Notes: generated by a model not told the origin, from the sequence alone. A DNA stretch of 47,126 nucleotides from Pseudoruminococcus_B sp937901805 (GCA_963560245.1 CAUWNS010000013.1:1-47126), one strand, 5' to 3'. Numbered from the stretch's first letter, positions 1 to 9,510 are shown. Program-made: numbers and translations.

Positions 1-1
1 T

Positions 2-1123
2 CCCTCTTATGCGTTAAAATGCCTGGTGACGGCGCAGGAAGCGGGGGCGTCGGCGCTTGTTTTATGCGATACAAACGGAGGATGCTTCCCGGATATGGTC
101 TCCCGGATTGTTGCCGCGGTAAAAAAACAATGCCCCCAGGCAGTGCTGGGGATTCACTGCCACAATGACGTGGGGTGTGCTGTGGCAAATTCCGTCGCGG
201 CTGTCCAGGCCGGAGTTACCCATGTTCAAGGAACCTACCTCGGATTTGGAGAACGCTGCGGCAATGCTGCGCTTTCGACCCTGATTCCGGATTTGCAGTT
301 AAAGCTGGGTTATTCCTGCATCCCCGAAGGGCAGATCATAAACCTGACGAAAACCGCCCATTATATCTCGGAGATATCCAATAATTTTGTCGCTTCCAAT
401 CTGCCCTATGTGGGGAAAAACGCCTTTGCTCACAAAGGCGGGATGCATGTTGACGGCGTTAGTAAACTCCCTGAATCTTTTGAACATGTCAATCCGGCGG
501 CGGTCGGGAATCAAAGGGTATTCCTGATGTCTGAGATGGCGGGTAAGGCAGCGGTATATTCCCAGGTAAGAGGGCTGGATGACTCTATAGAAAAGGATTC
601 TCCGCAGACAAAGCAGATTGTAGAGCAGCTTAAAAAACTGGAAAACCGGGGATATCAGTTTGAATCCGCGGCAGCCAGCCTTCAGATTTTAATGCTGCGG
701 GAACTGGGAAAGTACCGCCCGTTTTTTCAGCTGGCCTATTATAAACTGATGGGGGAGCAGTATTCAACAGAACAGCCAAACCGTTCTTCCGCAATTGTCA
801 AGGTGGTTGTCGATGGAAAAGAAGAAATTACAGCGGCAGAGGGGGACGGTCCGGTCCATGCTCTGGATTTAGCGCTTCGTAAAGCTTTAGAGGTTTTTTA
901 TCCCCAGCTTGCGGATGTCCGGCTGATCGATTATAAAGTGCGGGTTATGGAACCTAAACAGGCGACAGCAGCGATGGTGCGGGTTTTGATCGAATCTACG
1001 GATGGAGAAAATGTCTGGACAACTGTTGGTGTTTCCCAGGATATTATCAACGCAAGCTGGCTTGCATTGTCGGATTCTATTGAGTATAAACTGATGAATG
1101 ATCAGAAAAAGAATAGAAGATAA
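2..1123 (+). CDS. cimA: Citramalate synthase, C-terminal 373 residues (5' end outside window)
   Basis: Citramalate synthases condense acetyl-CoA with pyruvate to (R)-citramalate, the threonine-independent entry to isoleucine synthesis. The reading frame is open from the first bases of the window, so the gene is cut at its 5' end; the GTG at 26 is internal. Visible are the second half of the DRE-TIM metallolyase barrel with the metal-binding HCHND motif, the GGMHVDGV stretch typical of the family, and a C-terminal allosteric LeuA-type domain over roughly the last 130 residues. The HKGGMHVDGV and SEMAGKAAV segments look more like the CimA type than 2-isopropylmalate synthase or homocitrate synthase, but the substrate-defining N-terminal half is not visible. 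A bidirectional terminator follows at 1141. Confidence 0.88.
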   Translation, partial: PSYALKCLVTAQEAGASALVLCDTNGGCFPDMVSRIVAAVKKQCPQAVLGIHCHNDVGCAVANSVAAVQAGVTHVQGTYLGFGERCGNAALSTLIPDLQLKLGYSCIPEGQIINLTKTAHYISEISNNFVASNLPYVGKNAFAHKGGMHVDGVSKLPESFEHVNPAAVGNQRVFLMSEMAGKAAVYSQVRGLDDSIEKDSPQTKQIVEQLKKLENRGYQFESAAASLQILMLRELGKYRPFFQLAYYKLMGEQYSTEQPNRSSAIVKVVVDGKEEITAAEGDGPVHALDLALRKALEVFYPQLADVRLIDYKVRVMEPKQATAAMVRVLIESTDGENVWTTVGVSQDIINASWLALSDSIEYKLMNDQKKNRR

Positions 1124-1140
1124 AATGATAGCTGCAAACA

Positions 1141-1172
1141 AAAAGGGATGAGAATTTTCTCACCCCTTTTTT
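1141..1172. terminator. Bidirectional intrinsic terminator between cimA and the DegV gene
   Basis: A 12-bp stem with one mismatch (arms 1141-1152 and 1159-1170, loop AATTTT) has A-rich and T-rich flanks on opposite sides. It can therefore end transcription of cimA on the plus strand and of the DegV gene on the minus strand. Confidence 0.8.
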
Positions 1173-1174
1173 GC

Positions 1175-2044
1175 TTAAAGATAACAGTCGATTTTTCTGG
1201 AACAACCAATTCCCAGAGCCCCGGGACCGGTGTGGCAGGCAATGCTGAGGGCAAGCGGATCGCAAAAAGTAATCTGTTGCCCGAATTCCAACTCAATTGT
1301 TTTACAGAATTCCTTTGCGTCTGCACCTCTGTCGGTGTGTGCTACATAGAGCCGTACCTGATCAATACCCCCAAAACGGGTTTCAATATCATTGCGCAGG
1401 GCGTCGATCATAATCGAACGGGCCTGCTTTTCACTCCTAGCCTTTGCAAAGGCGTCCAGCTTTTCCCCTTGTATCTGGAGGACGGGTTTGATTTTTAAAA
1501 CAGTGGCAATTGCCGCTGCCGCCGGAGTAATCCTTCCGCCTCGTTTCAGGTATTTTAGGTTATCCAGCATGATATAGATGCTGGATTCAAATTTTGTTTT
1601 TTCCAAAATTTCTTTGATCTCATCAGCATTTTTTCCGGCTTTGACAAGCTGAAGAGCATCCATGACAGATTGCCGCATAGTTGCAGAAATCCTCTGATTG
1701 TTGACAACCTGGACGCGTCCGCCATAGTCTTCAGCGAGAGTCGTTGCGGTGGCACAAGAACCGGACAGTCCGCTGGACATTGGAATATGAATCAGGGCAT
1801 CATGATTTTCTAAAAGTTTGTCCCACAAATCAAGGATATCGCCGATAGCCGGCTGAGAAGTGGAGATTTTCTCGTCGTTTTGCAGTCTTTGATAGAAATC
1901 TGTCTGTGAGAGGTTTACATCCTCATAAAAAGTTTCCTCATTGATGATAAAAGGCATGGGGAGGACGGAAATACCAAGCTTTTTTGCAGTTTCTTGTGTG
2001 ATTCCGCTATTACTATCCGTAACAATTGCAATTTGCTGAGACAT
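1175..2044 (-). CDS. DegV family fatty-acid-binding protein (FakB-like)
   Basis: DegV/FakB proteins bind one fatty acid molecule; in Firmicutes with FakA they present exogenous fatty acids for phosphorylation. The 289-residue product has the usual family length (about 280-290). Motifs seen are the N-terminal TDSNSGI loop, the FYEDVNLS segment, the STSQP motif, the IPMSSGLSGS lipid-binding loop and the C-terminal HTGPGALGIG motif. The start was placed at 2044 because AAAGGAG stands a proper distance upstream; an in-frame ATG 16 codons earlier lacks this spacing. No fakA-like kinase gene is in the window, so the partner is unknown. A sigmaA-type promoter is visible upstream. Confidence 0.9.
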   Translation of the reverse strand: MSQQIAIVTDSNSGITQETAKKLGISVLPMPFIINEETFYEDVNLSQTDFYQRLQNDEKISTSQPAIGDILDLWDKLLENHDALIHIPMSSGLSGSCATATTLAEDYGGRVQVVNNQRISATMRQSVMDALQLVKAGKNADEIKEILEKTKFESSIYIMLDNLKYLKRGGRITPAAAAIATVLKIKPVLQIQGEKLDAFAKARSEKQARSIMIDALRNDIETRFGGIDQVRLYVAHTDRGADAKEFCKTIELEFGQQITFCDPLALSIACHTGPGALGIGCSRKIDCYL

Positions 2045-2116
2045 GATGCGACTCTCCTTTTTCAGTCTCTCCAGGTTGAAGATTCTACACACAGCCTATT
2101 TAAGGCGTTAATCAAG

Positions 2117-2145
2117 ATGATAATGCGGTCAAGTTTTCTTGTCAA
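2117..2145 (-). promoter_or_regulatory. sigmaA-type promoter of the DegV gene
   Basis: On the minus strand TTGACA (2145-2140) and TATCAT (2122-2117) are separated by 17 bp, about 70 bp upstream of the start codon. Confidence 0.65.
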
Positions 2146-2196
2146 GTAATGTTGGTAATTTTAATACAATATTAAAATTAAAGTGGATTTGGGGTC

Positions 2197-2224
2197 TTGA
2201 CAGAAAAGAATCATCCGCTATAAT
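2197..2224 (+). promoter_or_regulatory. sigmaA-type promoter of the MarR-MATE operon
   Basis: A perfect TTGACA (2197-2202) and a perfect TATAAT (2219-2224) lie 16 bp apart, about 65 bp upstream of the MarR start. The AT-rich leader between may hold the MarR operator, but no clean palindrome could be defined. Confidence 0.75.
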
Positions 2225-2294
2225 AAATTTTGGTTCAATTAGTTCTATTCAAAACCGTTTTAATTTAAACTATTTTTGCGGGGGGGACAGATGA

Positions 2295-2744
2295 ATGGGC
2301 AGAGCCACGGATTTTCTGGTAAACTTGCGGGGAATTGTAAAATTGCATGAAAGTATGTTGAAAGAGATCTGTGAACAGTATCATCTTTCTTTAATAGAGG
2401 CGACGATTATCAGTTTTTTGTATAATAATCCGAAAAAGGACACTGCGGCAGATATTGTGGAACTGAGAATGCTTTCTAAAGGGAATGTATCCCAAGCTGT
2501 TGAAAGCCTGATTCAAAAGATGTTGTTAGAACGGGAAAATGATCGGGCAGATCGGAGGAAATATCATCTTTCCCTGACGATAAAGACAAAACCGATTACT
2601 GATTCCCTGGAACACCAGTTTGCACGGTTTTATGAAGAAGTATTTGAAGGGATTTCCGAAAAAGATCGGGAATGGTATCACGATATTCAGGAACAGATTA
2701 CCTGTAATACAAAAAATGCTATGGTAAGGAGAGGTTTACAGTGA
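2295..2744 (+). CDS. MarR family transcriptional regulator
   Basis: A 149-residue winged-helix regulator of usual MarR length. The central part carries the recognition helix region (LSKGNVSQAVESLIQKMLL) followed by the wing with the basic DRADRRKYHLSLT segment typical of MarR proteins. The start follows a run of G residues 8 nt upstream. The stop overlaps the start of the downstream MATE pump gene (GTGA), so the two are co-translated, and the regulator probably represses its own operon and releases it when a pump substrate binds. The ligand is unknown. Confidence 0.88.
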   Translation: MGRATDFLVNLRGIVKLHESMLKEICEQYHLSLIEATIISFLYNNPKKDTAADIVELRMLSKGNVSQAVESLIQKMLLERENDRADRRKYHLSLTIKTKPITDSLEHQFARFYEEVFEGISEKDREWYHDIQEQITCNTKNAMVRRGLQ

Positions 2745-4135
2745 ATCAGGATAACGATTTTCTGGGAAAAGAACCAGTCGGAAAGCTTTTGTTAAAGCTG
2801 GCTCTTCCCACGGTGGCTGCACAGGTCATCAATATGCTGTACAATATTGTGGACAGGATTTACATCGGGCACATTCCAAATGTTGGCTCTTTGGCGCTGA
2901 CAGGGGTAGGCGTCTGTATGCCGCTCATCATGATTGTAACGGCATTTGCCTCCTTCGTTGGGTATGGCGGCGCTCCAAGGGCGTCGATTTTCATGGGGCA
3001 GGGGGATCATGAATCTGCTGAAAAAACGCTTGGAAACTGCTTTTTTGTGCAGGTTTTAATTTCAGTAGTTTTAACGGCAATTTTGCTTATCTGGAACCGG
3101 GATTTTCTGCTGGCCTTTGGCGCCAGTGAGAATACGGTTGAATATGGGGTCGGCTATATGAACATCTATGCTGTCGGCACCATATTTGTCCAGATTACAC
3201 TGGGAATGAATGCATTTATCACAGCTCAGGGATTTGCAAAAACAGGCATGCTTTCTGTGCTGATCGGCGCGGTTGCCAATATTGTATTGGATCCAATTTT
3301 TATTTTTGGACTGAATATGGGAGTGCGTGGGGCTGCCCTTGCGACAATTATTTCCCAGGCGATGTCCTGTACTTGGGTGCTGGCCTTCCTTTTTGGAAAA
3401 AAGACGCACCTGAAAATTCGCAGCACCAATTTGCGTCTACAGGGGAAAATTATTTTTCCAAGCCTGGCGCTGGGCTTGTCTACTTTTATTATGCAGGCCA
3501 GTGAGAGTATTATTTCCATCTGTTTCAACTCCTCATTACTGCGGTATGGGGGAGATATTGCAGTTGGTGCAATGACAATTTTGACCAGTGTCATGCAGTT
3601 TGCTATGCTGCCTTTGCAGGGGCTGGGACAGGGAGCGCAGCCCATCATCAGCTATAATTATGGGGCACAGAATGCGGATCGTGTAAAAGCGGCATTTTCT
3701 TTATTGCTGAAATCCAGTCTTTGCTATTCAACGTTACTATGGGCATGTGTAATGATATTTCCACAAGGCTTTGCAGCAATGTTTACTTCCGATCCTGCGC
3801 TGCTGGAATTTACTAGAACCGCGCTGCGTATTTATTTGGCCTGCCTGCTTCTGTTCGGGATTCAACTGGCTTGCCAGATGACATTTACCTCCCTTGGAAA
3901 TGCGAAAGCTTCCATTCTGGTTGCAGTAATGCGAAAATTTGTCCTCTTAATCCCGTTGATTTATCTGTTGCCGCTTGTCTTTACTTCGGAAAAAACCATA
4001 GCAGTTTATATGGCGGAGCCAGTGGCAGATTTTCTTGCCGTTTCATTTACTGCGGTGCTTTTCACTTTTCAGTTTAAAAAAGCACTCAGGCAGCTTTCTC
4101 CCGTTGGACAGTCTGAAGTAAAAAAAGTGAAATAA
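2741..4135 (+). CDS. MATE family multidrug/cation efflux transporter
   Basis: Members use a Na+ or H+ gradient to export drugs or metabolites across the membrane. The 464-residue protein is hydrophobic throughout, with about 12 predicted membrane segments in two halves, and begins with the family signature near residue 10 (LGKEPVGKLLLKLALPT). The GTG start overlaps the MarR stop and has AAGGAGAGG upstream. It resembles the NorM/DinF-like clostridial branch (often called MepA-like). Co-transcription with a MarR regulator suggests substrate-induced expression. A strong terminator follows directly. Confidence 0.92.
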   Translation: MNQDNDFLGKEPVGKLLLKLALPTVAAQVINMLYNIVDRIYIGHIPNVGSLALTGVGVCMPLIMIVTAFASFVGYGGAPRASIFMGQGDHESAEKTLGNCFFVQVLISVVLTAILLIWNRDFLLAFGASENTVEYGVGYMNIYAVGTIFVQITLGMNAFITAQGFAKTGMLSVLIGAVANIVLDPIFIFGLNMGVRGAALATIISQAMSCTWVLAFLFGKKTHLKIRSTNLRLQGKIIFPSLALGLSTFIMQASESIISICFNSSLLRYGGDIAVGAMTILTSVMQFAMLPLQGLGQGAQPIISYNYGAQNADRVKAAFSLLLKSSLCYSTLLWACVMIFPQGFAAMFTSDPALLEFTRTALRIYLACLLLFGIQLACQMTFTSLGNAKASILVAVMRKFVLLIPLIYLLPLVFTSEKTIAVYMAEPVADFLAVSFTAVLFTFQFKKALRQLSPVGQSEVKKVK

Positions 4136-4174
4136 TCAGAGAAAGGAGACCTGAAACAGGTCTCCTTTTTCTGA
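4136..4174 (+). terminator. Intrinsic terminator after the MATE gene
   Basis: An 18-bp near-perfect inverted repeat with an AAA loop at 4154-4156 and a T-run in the 3' arm begins right after the stop codon. Confidence 0.9.
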
Positions 4175-4274
4175 TGATGGCCGGTAGTTTAAAGGAAATG
4201 TTTTCCAGGTATGATGAACGGTATTTTGTGACGCGTTTCTTGTAAAACCATACCCATTGTGGTATACTAACACA

Positions 4275-4303
4275 TTGACAAAAAGAAAAACTTGTAGTAG
4301 TAT
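4275..4303 (+). promoter_or_regulatory. Promoter of uvrBA
   Basis: TTGACA (4275-4280) and TAGTAT (4298-4303) are 17 bp apart. The predicted start site lies next to the LexA-like box at 4312. Confidence 0.55.
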
Positions 4304-4311
4304 GTGTGAAG

Positions 4312-4325
4312 CAAACATTTGTTCC
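4312..4325 (+). promoter_or_regulatory. LexA/SOS-like box upstream of uvrB
   Basis: The sequence CAAACATTTGTTCC matches the Firmicute LexA consensus CGAAC-N4-GTTCG-type palindrome at most positions (core AAAC-N4-GTTC). It sits just downstream of the predicted -10, where repressor binding would block transcription. uvrB and uvrA are classical SOS genes. Confidence 0.6.
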
Positions 4326-4410
4326 ATTCTGATGAATTAAGCATGGGGCAAGAAAATTTAAAAACACAAAACAGTTCGTTCTACAGCCAGATAAGAGGAG
4401 AAAACTGCTT

Positions 4411-6402
4411 ATGGGTGAACAGGTAAATCAAGAACGTTTTCAACTAGTATCTCCTTACAAGCCCACCGGTGATCAACCGCAGGCAATTGCCAAACTGGTA
4501 GAGGGAATTCAAAGAGGGGATAAAGAGCAGACATTGCTCGGGGTTACGGGTTCTGGCAAAACTTTTACCATGGCCAATGTAATCGCCCAGGTGAACCGGC
4601 CCACTTTGGTTTTAGCACACAATAAGACGCTGGCAGCGCAGCTGTGCAGCGAATTCAAAGAATTTTTCCCTAACAATGCAGTCGAATATTTTGTGTCTTA
4701 TTACGATTATTATCAGCCGGAGGCCTATGTACCCAGTACGGATACCTATATTGAAAAGGACAGCGCTATTAACGATGAAATTGATAAGCTGCGCCATTCT
4801 GCCACCTGTGCGCTTTCCGAACGCAGGGATGTCATCATTGTGGCAAGTGTTTCCTGCATCTATTCCCTTGGCGACCCGATTGACTACCGGAGTATGGTTA
4901 TTTCTCTGCGTACAGGGATGCAGAAGAGCCGGGATGAACTGATTAAAAAACTGGTAGATCTTCAATATGAACGCAATGATATCAACTTCATCCGCAATAA
5001 GTTCCGGGTGCGTGGCGATGTAGTGGAAATTTTTCCGGCTTATTCGAGCGAAAATGCCATCCGTGTGGAATTTTTCGGGGATGAAATCGATCGGCTCTCG
5101 GAAATTAACACTGTGACAGGTGAAGTGAAAGCGGTTGTTCAGCATACGGCGATTTATCCGGCCTCTCATTATATTATTCCGCCGGATAGAATGCAGGCGG
5201 CGATTTCCAATCTGGAGCGGGAAATGGAAGAACGCGTCAAATTTTTTAAGGAAAACGATCGCTTTATTGAAGCACAGCGAATTGAACAGCGTACCCGCTA
5301 CGATATGGAGATGCTGCAGGAAGTCGGCATCTGCAAGGGGATTGAAAACTATTCCCGCGTCCTTTCGGGCAGAGATCCGGGGAGTACGCCCTATACGCTC
5401 CTAGACTATTTCCCGGATGATTTTTTGCTGATGGTTGATGAATCCCATGTAACGCTCCCACAGGTTCGCGGAATGTTTGCAGGGGATTATGCCCGGAAAA
5501 AGACCCTGGTGGATTTTGGGTTCCGTCTTCCCTCGGCCTTTGACAACCGTCCGTTAAATTTTGATGAGTTCTATGATCATATCAATCAGGCGGTTTTTGT
5601 CAGTGCAACTCCCGGTCCGCTGGAAAAAGAGAAGAGCACCCAGATTGTCGAGCAGGTGATCCGTCCAACCGGCCTGGTCGATCCGGAGATTTCCGTCAAA
5701 CCGGTGGAGGGGCAGATCGACGATCTGCTCTCAGAAATTAACCAGCGCACGGAAAAAGGGGAGCGCGTCCTGGTGACGACGCTGACCAAAAAGATGGCGG
5801 AGGATTTAACCGATTATCTTGACTCCAGGGGTGTAAAAGTCCGGTATATGCACCATGATATTGATACCATGGAACGGATGGAAATTATCCGTGACCTCCG
5901 CTTAGGGGAATTTGACGTCCTGGTGGGTATCAACTTGCTCAGAGAAGGGCTGGATATTCCGGAAGTTTCCCTGGTGGCGATTTTGGATGCGGACAAAGAA
6001 GGCTTCCTGCGTTCGGAGACTTCGCTGGTTCAGACAATTGGACGTGCGGCCCGTAACGCAGAGGGAAAAGTCATCATGTATGCAGACGCCGTGACACCAT
6101 CCATGGAACGCGCGATTAGTGAGACATACCGCCGCCGTGAAATCCAGATAGCCTATAATACGGAACATGGGATTGTCCCCAAAACCATTAAAAAGGATGT
6201 CCGGGATATTATCGAAATTAGCAGCAAAGACCGTCCCGGCAAAAAAGGAAAGGGTGCTTCTGTAAAACGGTTAAGCCGTGCAGAGCGTCAGGAGCTCATT
6301 GAGAAACTGACGAAGGAAATGAAAAACGCGGCCAAACTTTTGGAATTTGAACAGGCTGCTTATCTTCGTGATCGGATAAAGGCATTAAAAGAACAGAAAT
6401 AA
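4411..6402 (+). CDS. uvrB: Excinuclease ABC subunit B
   Basis: UvrB is the damage-verifying helicase-like subunit of nucleotide excision repair; it receives damaged DNA from UvrA and recruits UvrC. The 663-residue protein has the normal length. Visible are the Walker A motif GVTGSGKT near residues 44-51, the damage-probing beta-hairpin region (YYDYYQPEAYVPSTDTYIE) near residue 100, helicase motifs including DESHVTLPQ and the QTIGRAARN segment, and a C-terminal UVR domain that binds UvrC. The ATG has AGAGGAG 10 nt upstream. uvrA starts 16 bp downstream, so both are one operon under the SOS-like box. Confidence 0.98.
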   Translation: MGEQVNQERFQLVSPYKPTGDQPQAIAKLVEGIQRGDKEQTLLGVTGSGKTFTMANVIAQVNRPTLVLAHNKTLAAQLCSEFKEFFPNNAVEYFVSYYDYYQPEAYVPSTDTYIEKDSAINDEIDKLRHSATCALSERRDVIIVASVSCIYSLGDPIDYRSMVISLRTGMQKSRDELIKKLVDLQYERNDINFIRNKFRVRGDVVEIFPAYSSENAIRVEFFGDEIDRLSEINTVTGEVKAVVQHTAIYPASHYIIPPDRMQAAISNLEREMEERVKFFKENDRFIEAQRIEQRTRYDMEMLQEVGICKGIENYSRVLSGRDPGSTPYTLLDYFPDDFLLMVDESHVTLPQVRGMFAGDYARKKTLVDFGFRLPSAFDNRPLNFDEFYDHINQAVFVSATPGPLEKEKSTQIVEQVIRPTGLVDPEISVKPVEGQIDDLLSEINQRTEKGERVLVTTLTKKMAEDLTDYLDSRGVKVRYMHHDIDTMERMEIIRDLRLGEFDVLVGINLLREGLDIPEVSLVAILDADKEGFLRSETSLVQTIGRAARNAEGKVIMYADAVTPSMERAISETYRRREIQIAYNTEHGIVPKTIKKDVRDIIEISSKDRPGKKGKGASVKRLSRAERQELIEKLTKEMKNAAKLLEFEQAAYLRDRIKALKEQK

Positions 6403-6417
6403 GAGGGGGAGCTTTGT

Positions 6418-9240
6418 TTGCCAAAGGATAAAATTGTGATCAAAGGAGCAAGAGTCCACAACTTAAAAAATGTGGATTTGGAAATCCCACGTGACAAGTT
6501 GATTGTCTTTACAGGGCTTTCCGGATCGGGAAAATCTTCACTTGCTTTCGACACCATCTATGCAGACGGGCAGAGGAGATATGTGGAGAGTCTTTCCTCC
6601 TATGCCCGTATGTTTTTAGGTCAGATGGAAAAACCGGACGTGGATTATATCGACGGGCTTTCTCCGGCAATTTCCATCGACCAGAAGACTACTTCCAAAA
6701 ACCCGCGTTCAACTGTTGGAACGGTGACGGAAATCTACGATTACCTCCGTCTTCTCTATGCACGGGTTGGGATTCCGCATTGTCCGGTCTGCGGAAAGGA
6801 AATCAAACAACAGACAATCGACCAGATTGTGGATAAGGTGATGGCCCTGGACGAGGGAACCAGAATCCAGGTGCTTGCTCCGGTAGTACGCGGGAGAAAA
6901 GGGGAGCATGTCAAGGAGTTTGAAACTGCCCGTCACGCGGGTTTTGTCCGTGTCCGGGTGGATGGAAACCTCTATGATCTCTCCGAACAGATTAAGCTGG
7001 AGAAAAATAAAAAGCACACGATCGAAATTGTCGTTGATCGGTTGGTGATAAAAGAAGAAATCAAGTCCCGTCTGACGGATTCCCTGGAAACTGCCGTAGG
7101 GTTAAGCGGCGGGATCGCTGTCATTGACGTGGTTGGCGGGGAAGAGTTGCTTTTTTCTCAGAATTATTCCTGTCCGGAACATGATATCAGTATTGAGGAG
7201 CTTTCTCCTCGGATGTTTTCCTTCAATAATCCCTATGGCGCCTGTGAAAAATGTACCGGTCTAGGGACATTTCTGCGTGTGGATCCGGATCTGATTATCC
7301 CGGATAAAAGCCTTTCGATTCGCCAAGGGGCAATCCGGGCGAGCGGATGGAATTATTCAGAAGGCGGAACAATCGCCCAAATGTATTATGAAGCATTGGC
7401 AAAGCATTATCATTTTTCTTTGGATGAACCAGTGAAAAAACTGCCGAAAGAGGCGTTGAACGTCCTTTTATATGGGACAAAAGGCGAAAAAATCAAGATG
7501 GTACGAAAAAGCGAGTATGGGGAGGGTACCTATACTACGGATTTTGAAGGAATCGTCAACAATCTGGAACGCCGTTTTAAGGAGACCAACAGCTCCTGGA
7601 TGCGGGAAGAGATCCAAAGCTGTATGAGTGAAGAGCTCTGCCCGGACTGTCATGGAGAACGCCTGAAAAAAGAATCCCTGGCTGTCACTATCGGCGGAAT
7701 CAATATCAGTGATTTCTGTAAGATGCCGGTGACAAAAGCTCTTGGGTTCCTGGATCAACTGGAACTTTCCGAACGCGATATGATGATTGCAGAAAGGATT
7801 TTGAAGGAGATCCGTGAACGGCTGGGCTTTTTGCAGAGCGTTGGTTTGGAGTACCTCACCCTGTCCCGCTCTGCAAGTACCCTTTCCGGCGGGGAAAGCC
7901 AGCGTATCCGCCTGGCAACCCAGATTGGATCTTCTCTGGTAGGAGTCGTCTATATTCTGGACGAACCGAGTATCGGCCTGCATCAGCGGGATAATGATAA
8001 GTTGATTGCCACGCTGAAACGTCTTAGGGACTTGGGAAACACCCTCATCGTCGTAGAACATGATGAAGACACCATGCGCGCGGCGGATTACCTGGTGGAC
8101 GTCGGCCCTAAAGCGGGGATTCACGGCGGAGAAATTGTCTGCGCTGGATCCATTGATGATATCATTCACTGCAAAAACTCCATCACTGGTCAGTATTTAA
8201 GCGGGGAGAAAAAGATTCCCGTACCAGAAAAACGCCGGGAAGGGAATGGAAAATTCCTCAAAATCGTGGGAGCGAAACAGAATAACCTGAAAAATATTGA
8301 TGTAGAGATCCCATTAGGAACATTTACCTGTATAACCGGCGTTTCCGGTTCCGGGAAATCCTCCCTAATTAATGAGATCCTCTATAAAAGCCTAGCAGCA
8401 CAGTTAAACGGGGCCAGGACTAAGTCCGGAGCGCATGAGGAAATCCTCGGGATCGAACACCTGGACAAGGTAATCGATATTGACCAGTCCCCAATCGGCC
8501 GTACTCCCCGTTCCAATCCTGCGACTTATACGGGAGTATTCACAGATATCCGGGAAGTGTTCAGCCAGACCCAGGATGCAAAGATGCGCGGATACAATTC
8601 CGGCCGCTTTTCCTTTAATGTCAAGGGAGGGCGCTGTGAAGCCTGCGAAGGCGACGGCATCATCAAAATTGAAATGCACTTCCTGCCGGATATCTACGTT
8701 CCCTGTGAAGTTTGCAAGGGGAAACGGTATAATCGGGAGACTTTAGAAGTAAAATATAAGGGGAAGAACATCCATGACGTCTTGGAAATGACGGTGGAAG
8801 AGGCTTGCAAGTTTTTTGAAAATATTCCCAAAGTTAAGCGCAAACTCGATACGCTCAACGAGGTCGGGCTGGGATATGTCAAACTTGGACAGAGTGCGAC
8901 AACCCTGTCCGGGGGAGAGGCACAGCGTGTAAAGCTGGCAACGGAACTTTCCCGCCGCTCTACCGGAAAGACCATTTATATTTTGGACGAGCCGACAACC
9001 GGTCTTCATACAGCAGATGTCCATAAACTGATTGAAGTACTGCAAAAATTAGTGGATACCGGCAATACGGTAGTGGTTATTGAGCATAATCTTGATGTCA
9101 TCAAAACGGCGGACTATATTATTGATCTCGGCCCAGAGGGCGGGGACAAAGGCGGCAGAATTGTTGTCTGTGGAACGCCGGAAAAGGTTGCAAAAACAAA
9201 GAAATCCTATACCGGGCAATATCTCAAAAAAATGCTGTAA
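6418..9240 (+). CDS. uvrA: Excinuclease ABC subunit A
   Basis: UvrA is the dimeric ABC-type ATPase that first detects bulky DNA lesions and loads UvrB. The 940-residue product has the expected length and order: Walker A GLSGSGKSS near residue 33, first zinc site around CPVCG, two LSGGE(S/A)QR signature motifs, a second Walker A GVSGSGKSS, and the CEACEGDG...CEVCKGKRYN zinc finger. Translation starts at a TTG with AGAGGGGGA 7 nt upstream; no ATG lies suitably near. It follows uvrB by 15 bp. Confidence 0.98.
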   Translation: MPKDKIVIKGARVHNLKNVDLEIPRDKLIVFTGLSGSGKSSLAFDTIYADGQRRYVESLSSYARMFLGQMEKPDVDYIDGLSPAISIDQKTTSKNPRSTVGTVTEIYDYLRLLYARVGIPHCPVCGKEIKQQTIDQIVDKVMALDEGTRIQVLAPVVRGRKGEHVKEFETARHAGFVRVRVDGNLYDLSEQIKLEKNKKHTIEIVVDRLVIKEEIKSRLTDSLETAVGLSGGIAVIDVVGGEELLFSQNYSCPEHDISIEELSPRMFSFNNPYGACEKCTGLGTFLRVDPDLIIPDKSLSIRQGAIRASGWNYSEGGTIAQMYYEALAKHYHFSLDEPVKKLPKEALNVLLYGTKGEKIKMVRKSEYGEGTYTTDFEGIVNNLERRFKETNSSWMREEIQSCMSEELCPDCHGERLKKESLAVTIGGINISDFCKMPVTKALGFLDQLELSERDMMIAERILKEIRERLGFLQSVGLEYLTLSRSASTLSGGESQRIRLATQIGSSLVGVVYILDEPSIGLHQRDNDKLIATLKRLRDLGNTLIVVEHDEDTMRAADYLVDVGPKAGIHGGEIVCAGSIDDIIHCKNSITGQYLSGEKKIPVPEKRREGNGKFLKIVGAKQNNLKNIDVEIPLGTFTCITGVSGSGKSSLINEILYKSLAAQLNGARTKSGAHEEILGIEHLDKVIDIDQSPIGRTPRSNPATYTGVFTDIREVFSQTQDAKMRGYNSGRFSFNVKGGRCEACEGDGIIKIEMHFLPDIYVPCEVCKGKRYNRETLEVKYKGKNIHDVLEMTVEEACKFFENIPKVKRKLDTLNEVGLGYVKLGQSATTLSGGEAQRVKLATELSRRSTGKTIYILDEPTTGLHTADVHKLIEVLQKLVDTGNTVVVIEHNLDVIKTADYIIDLGPEGGDKGGRIVVCGTPEKVAKTKKSYTGQYLKKML

Positions 9241-9255
9241 TTTTCCAAAAAACTC

Positions 9256-9284
9256 TTTACAAAAGTCTACTTTCATGGTATACT
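9256..9284 (+). promoter_or_regulatory. sigmaA-type promoter of the rubredoxin gene
   Basis: TTTACA (9256-9261) and TATACT (9279-9284) are separated by 17 bp, about 50 bp before the start codon. Confidence 0.6.
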
Positions 9285-9334
9285 TCAAATAAAGATTCAG
9301 TAATGAAAATGTCAGATAAACAGGAGGAAACATT

Positions 9335-9493
9335 ATGAAAAAGTATGTATGTACTGTATGCGGATATGTCTATGATGAGGCAGAAGGCGCACTGGATCAG
9401 GGAATTGCAGCTGGCACCGCATTTGCCGACCTCCCAGAAGACTTCGTCTGCCCGCTGTGCGGCGTTGGCAAAGACATGTTTGAAGAGGCATAA
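9335..9493 (+). CDS. Rubredoxin
   Basis: A 52-residue electron carrier binding one iron through four cysteines. The two knuckles are CTVCG at residues 6-10 and CPLCG near residues 39-43, with the conserved YVYDEAEG and DLPEDFVCP segments between. Length matches classical rubredoxins. The ATG follows AGGAGG at 5-6 nt. It lies directly upstream of the flavodiiron protein, its known redox partner in anaerobes, so the pair most likely reduces oxygen (or nitric oxide) with electrons from NADH through rubredoxin reductase, encoded elsewhere. Confidence 0.95.
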   Translation: MKKYVCTVCGYVYDEAEGALDQGIAAGTAFADLPEDFVCPLCGVGKDMFEEA

Positions 9494-9510
9494 GATCAAC
9501 TTGAATAAAA

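Noticed and set aside
2225..2270. Palindromic MarR operator in the leader
   Set aside because: Only short GGTT/AACC arms could be aligned; too weak to call.
7468..8169. Long minus-strand frame of 233 codons inside uvrA
   Set aside because: Shadow of a strongly coding plus-strand gene; no RBS and no recognisable protein.
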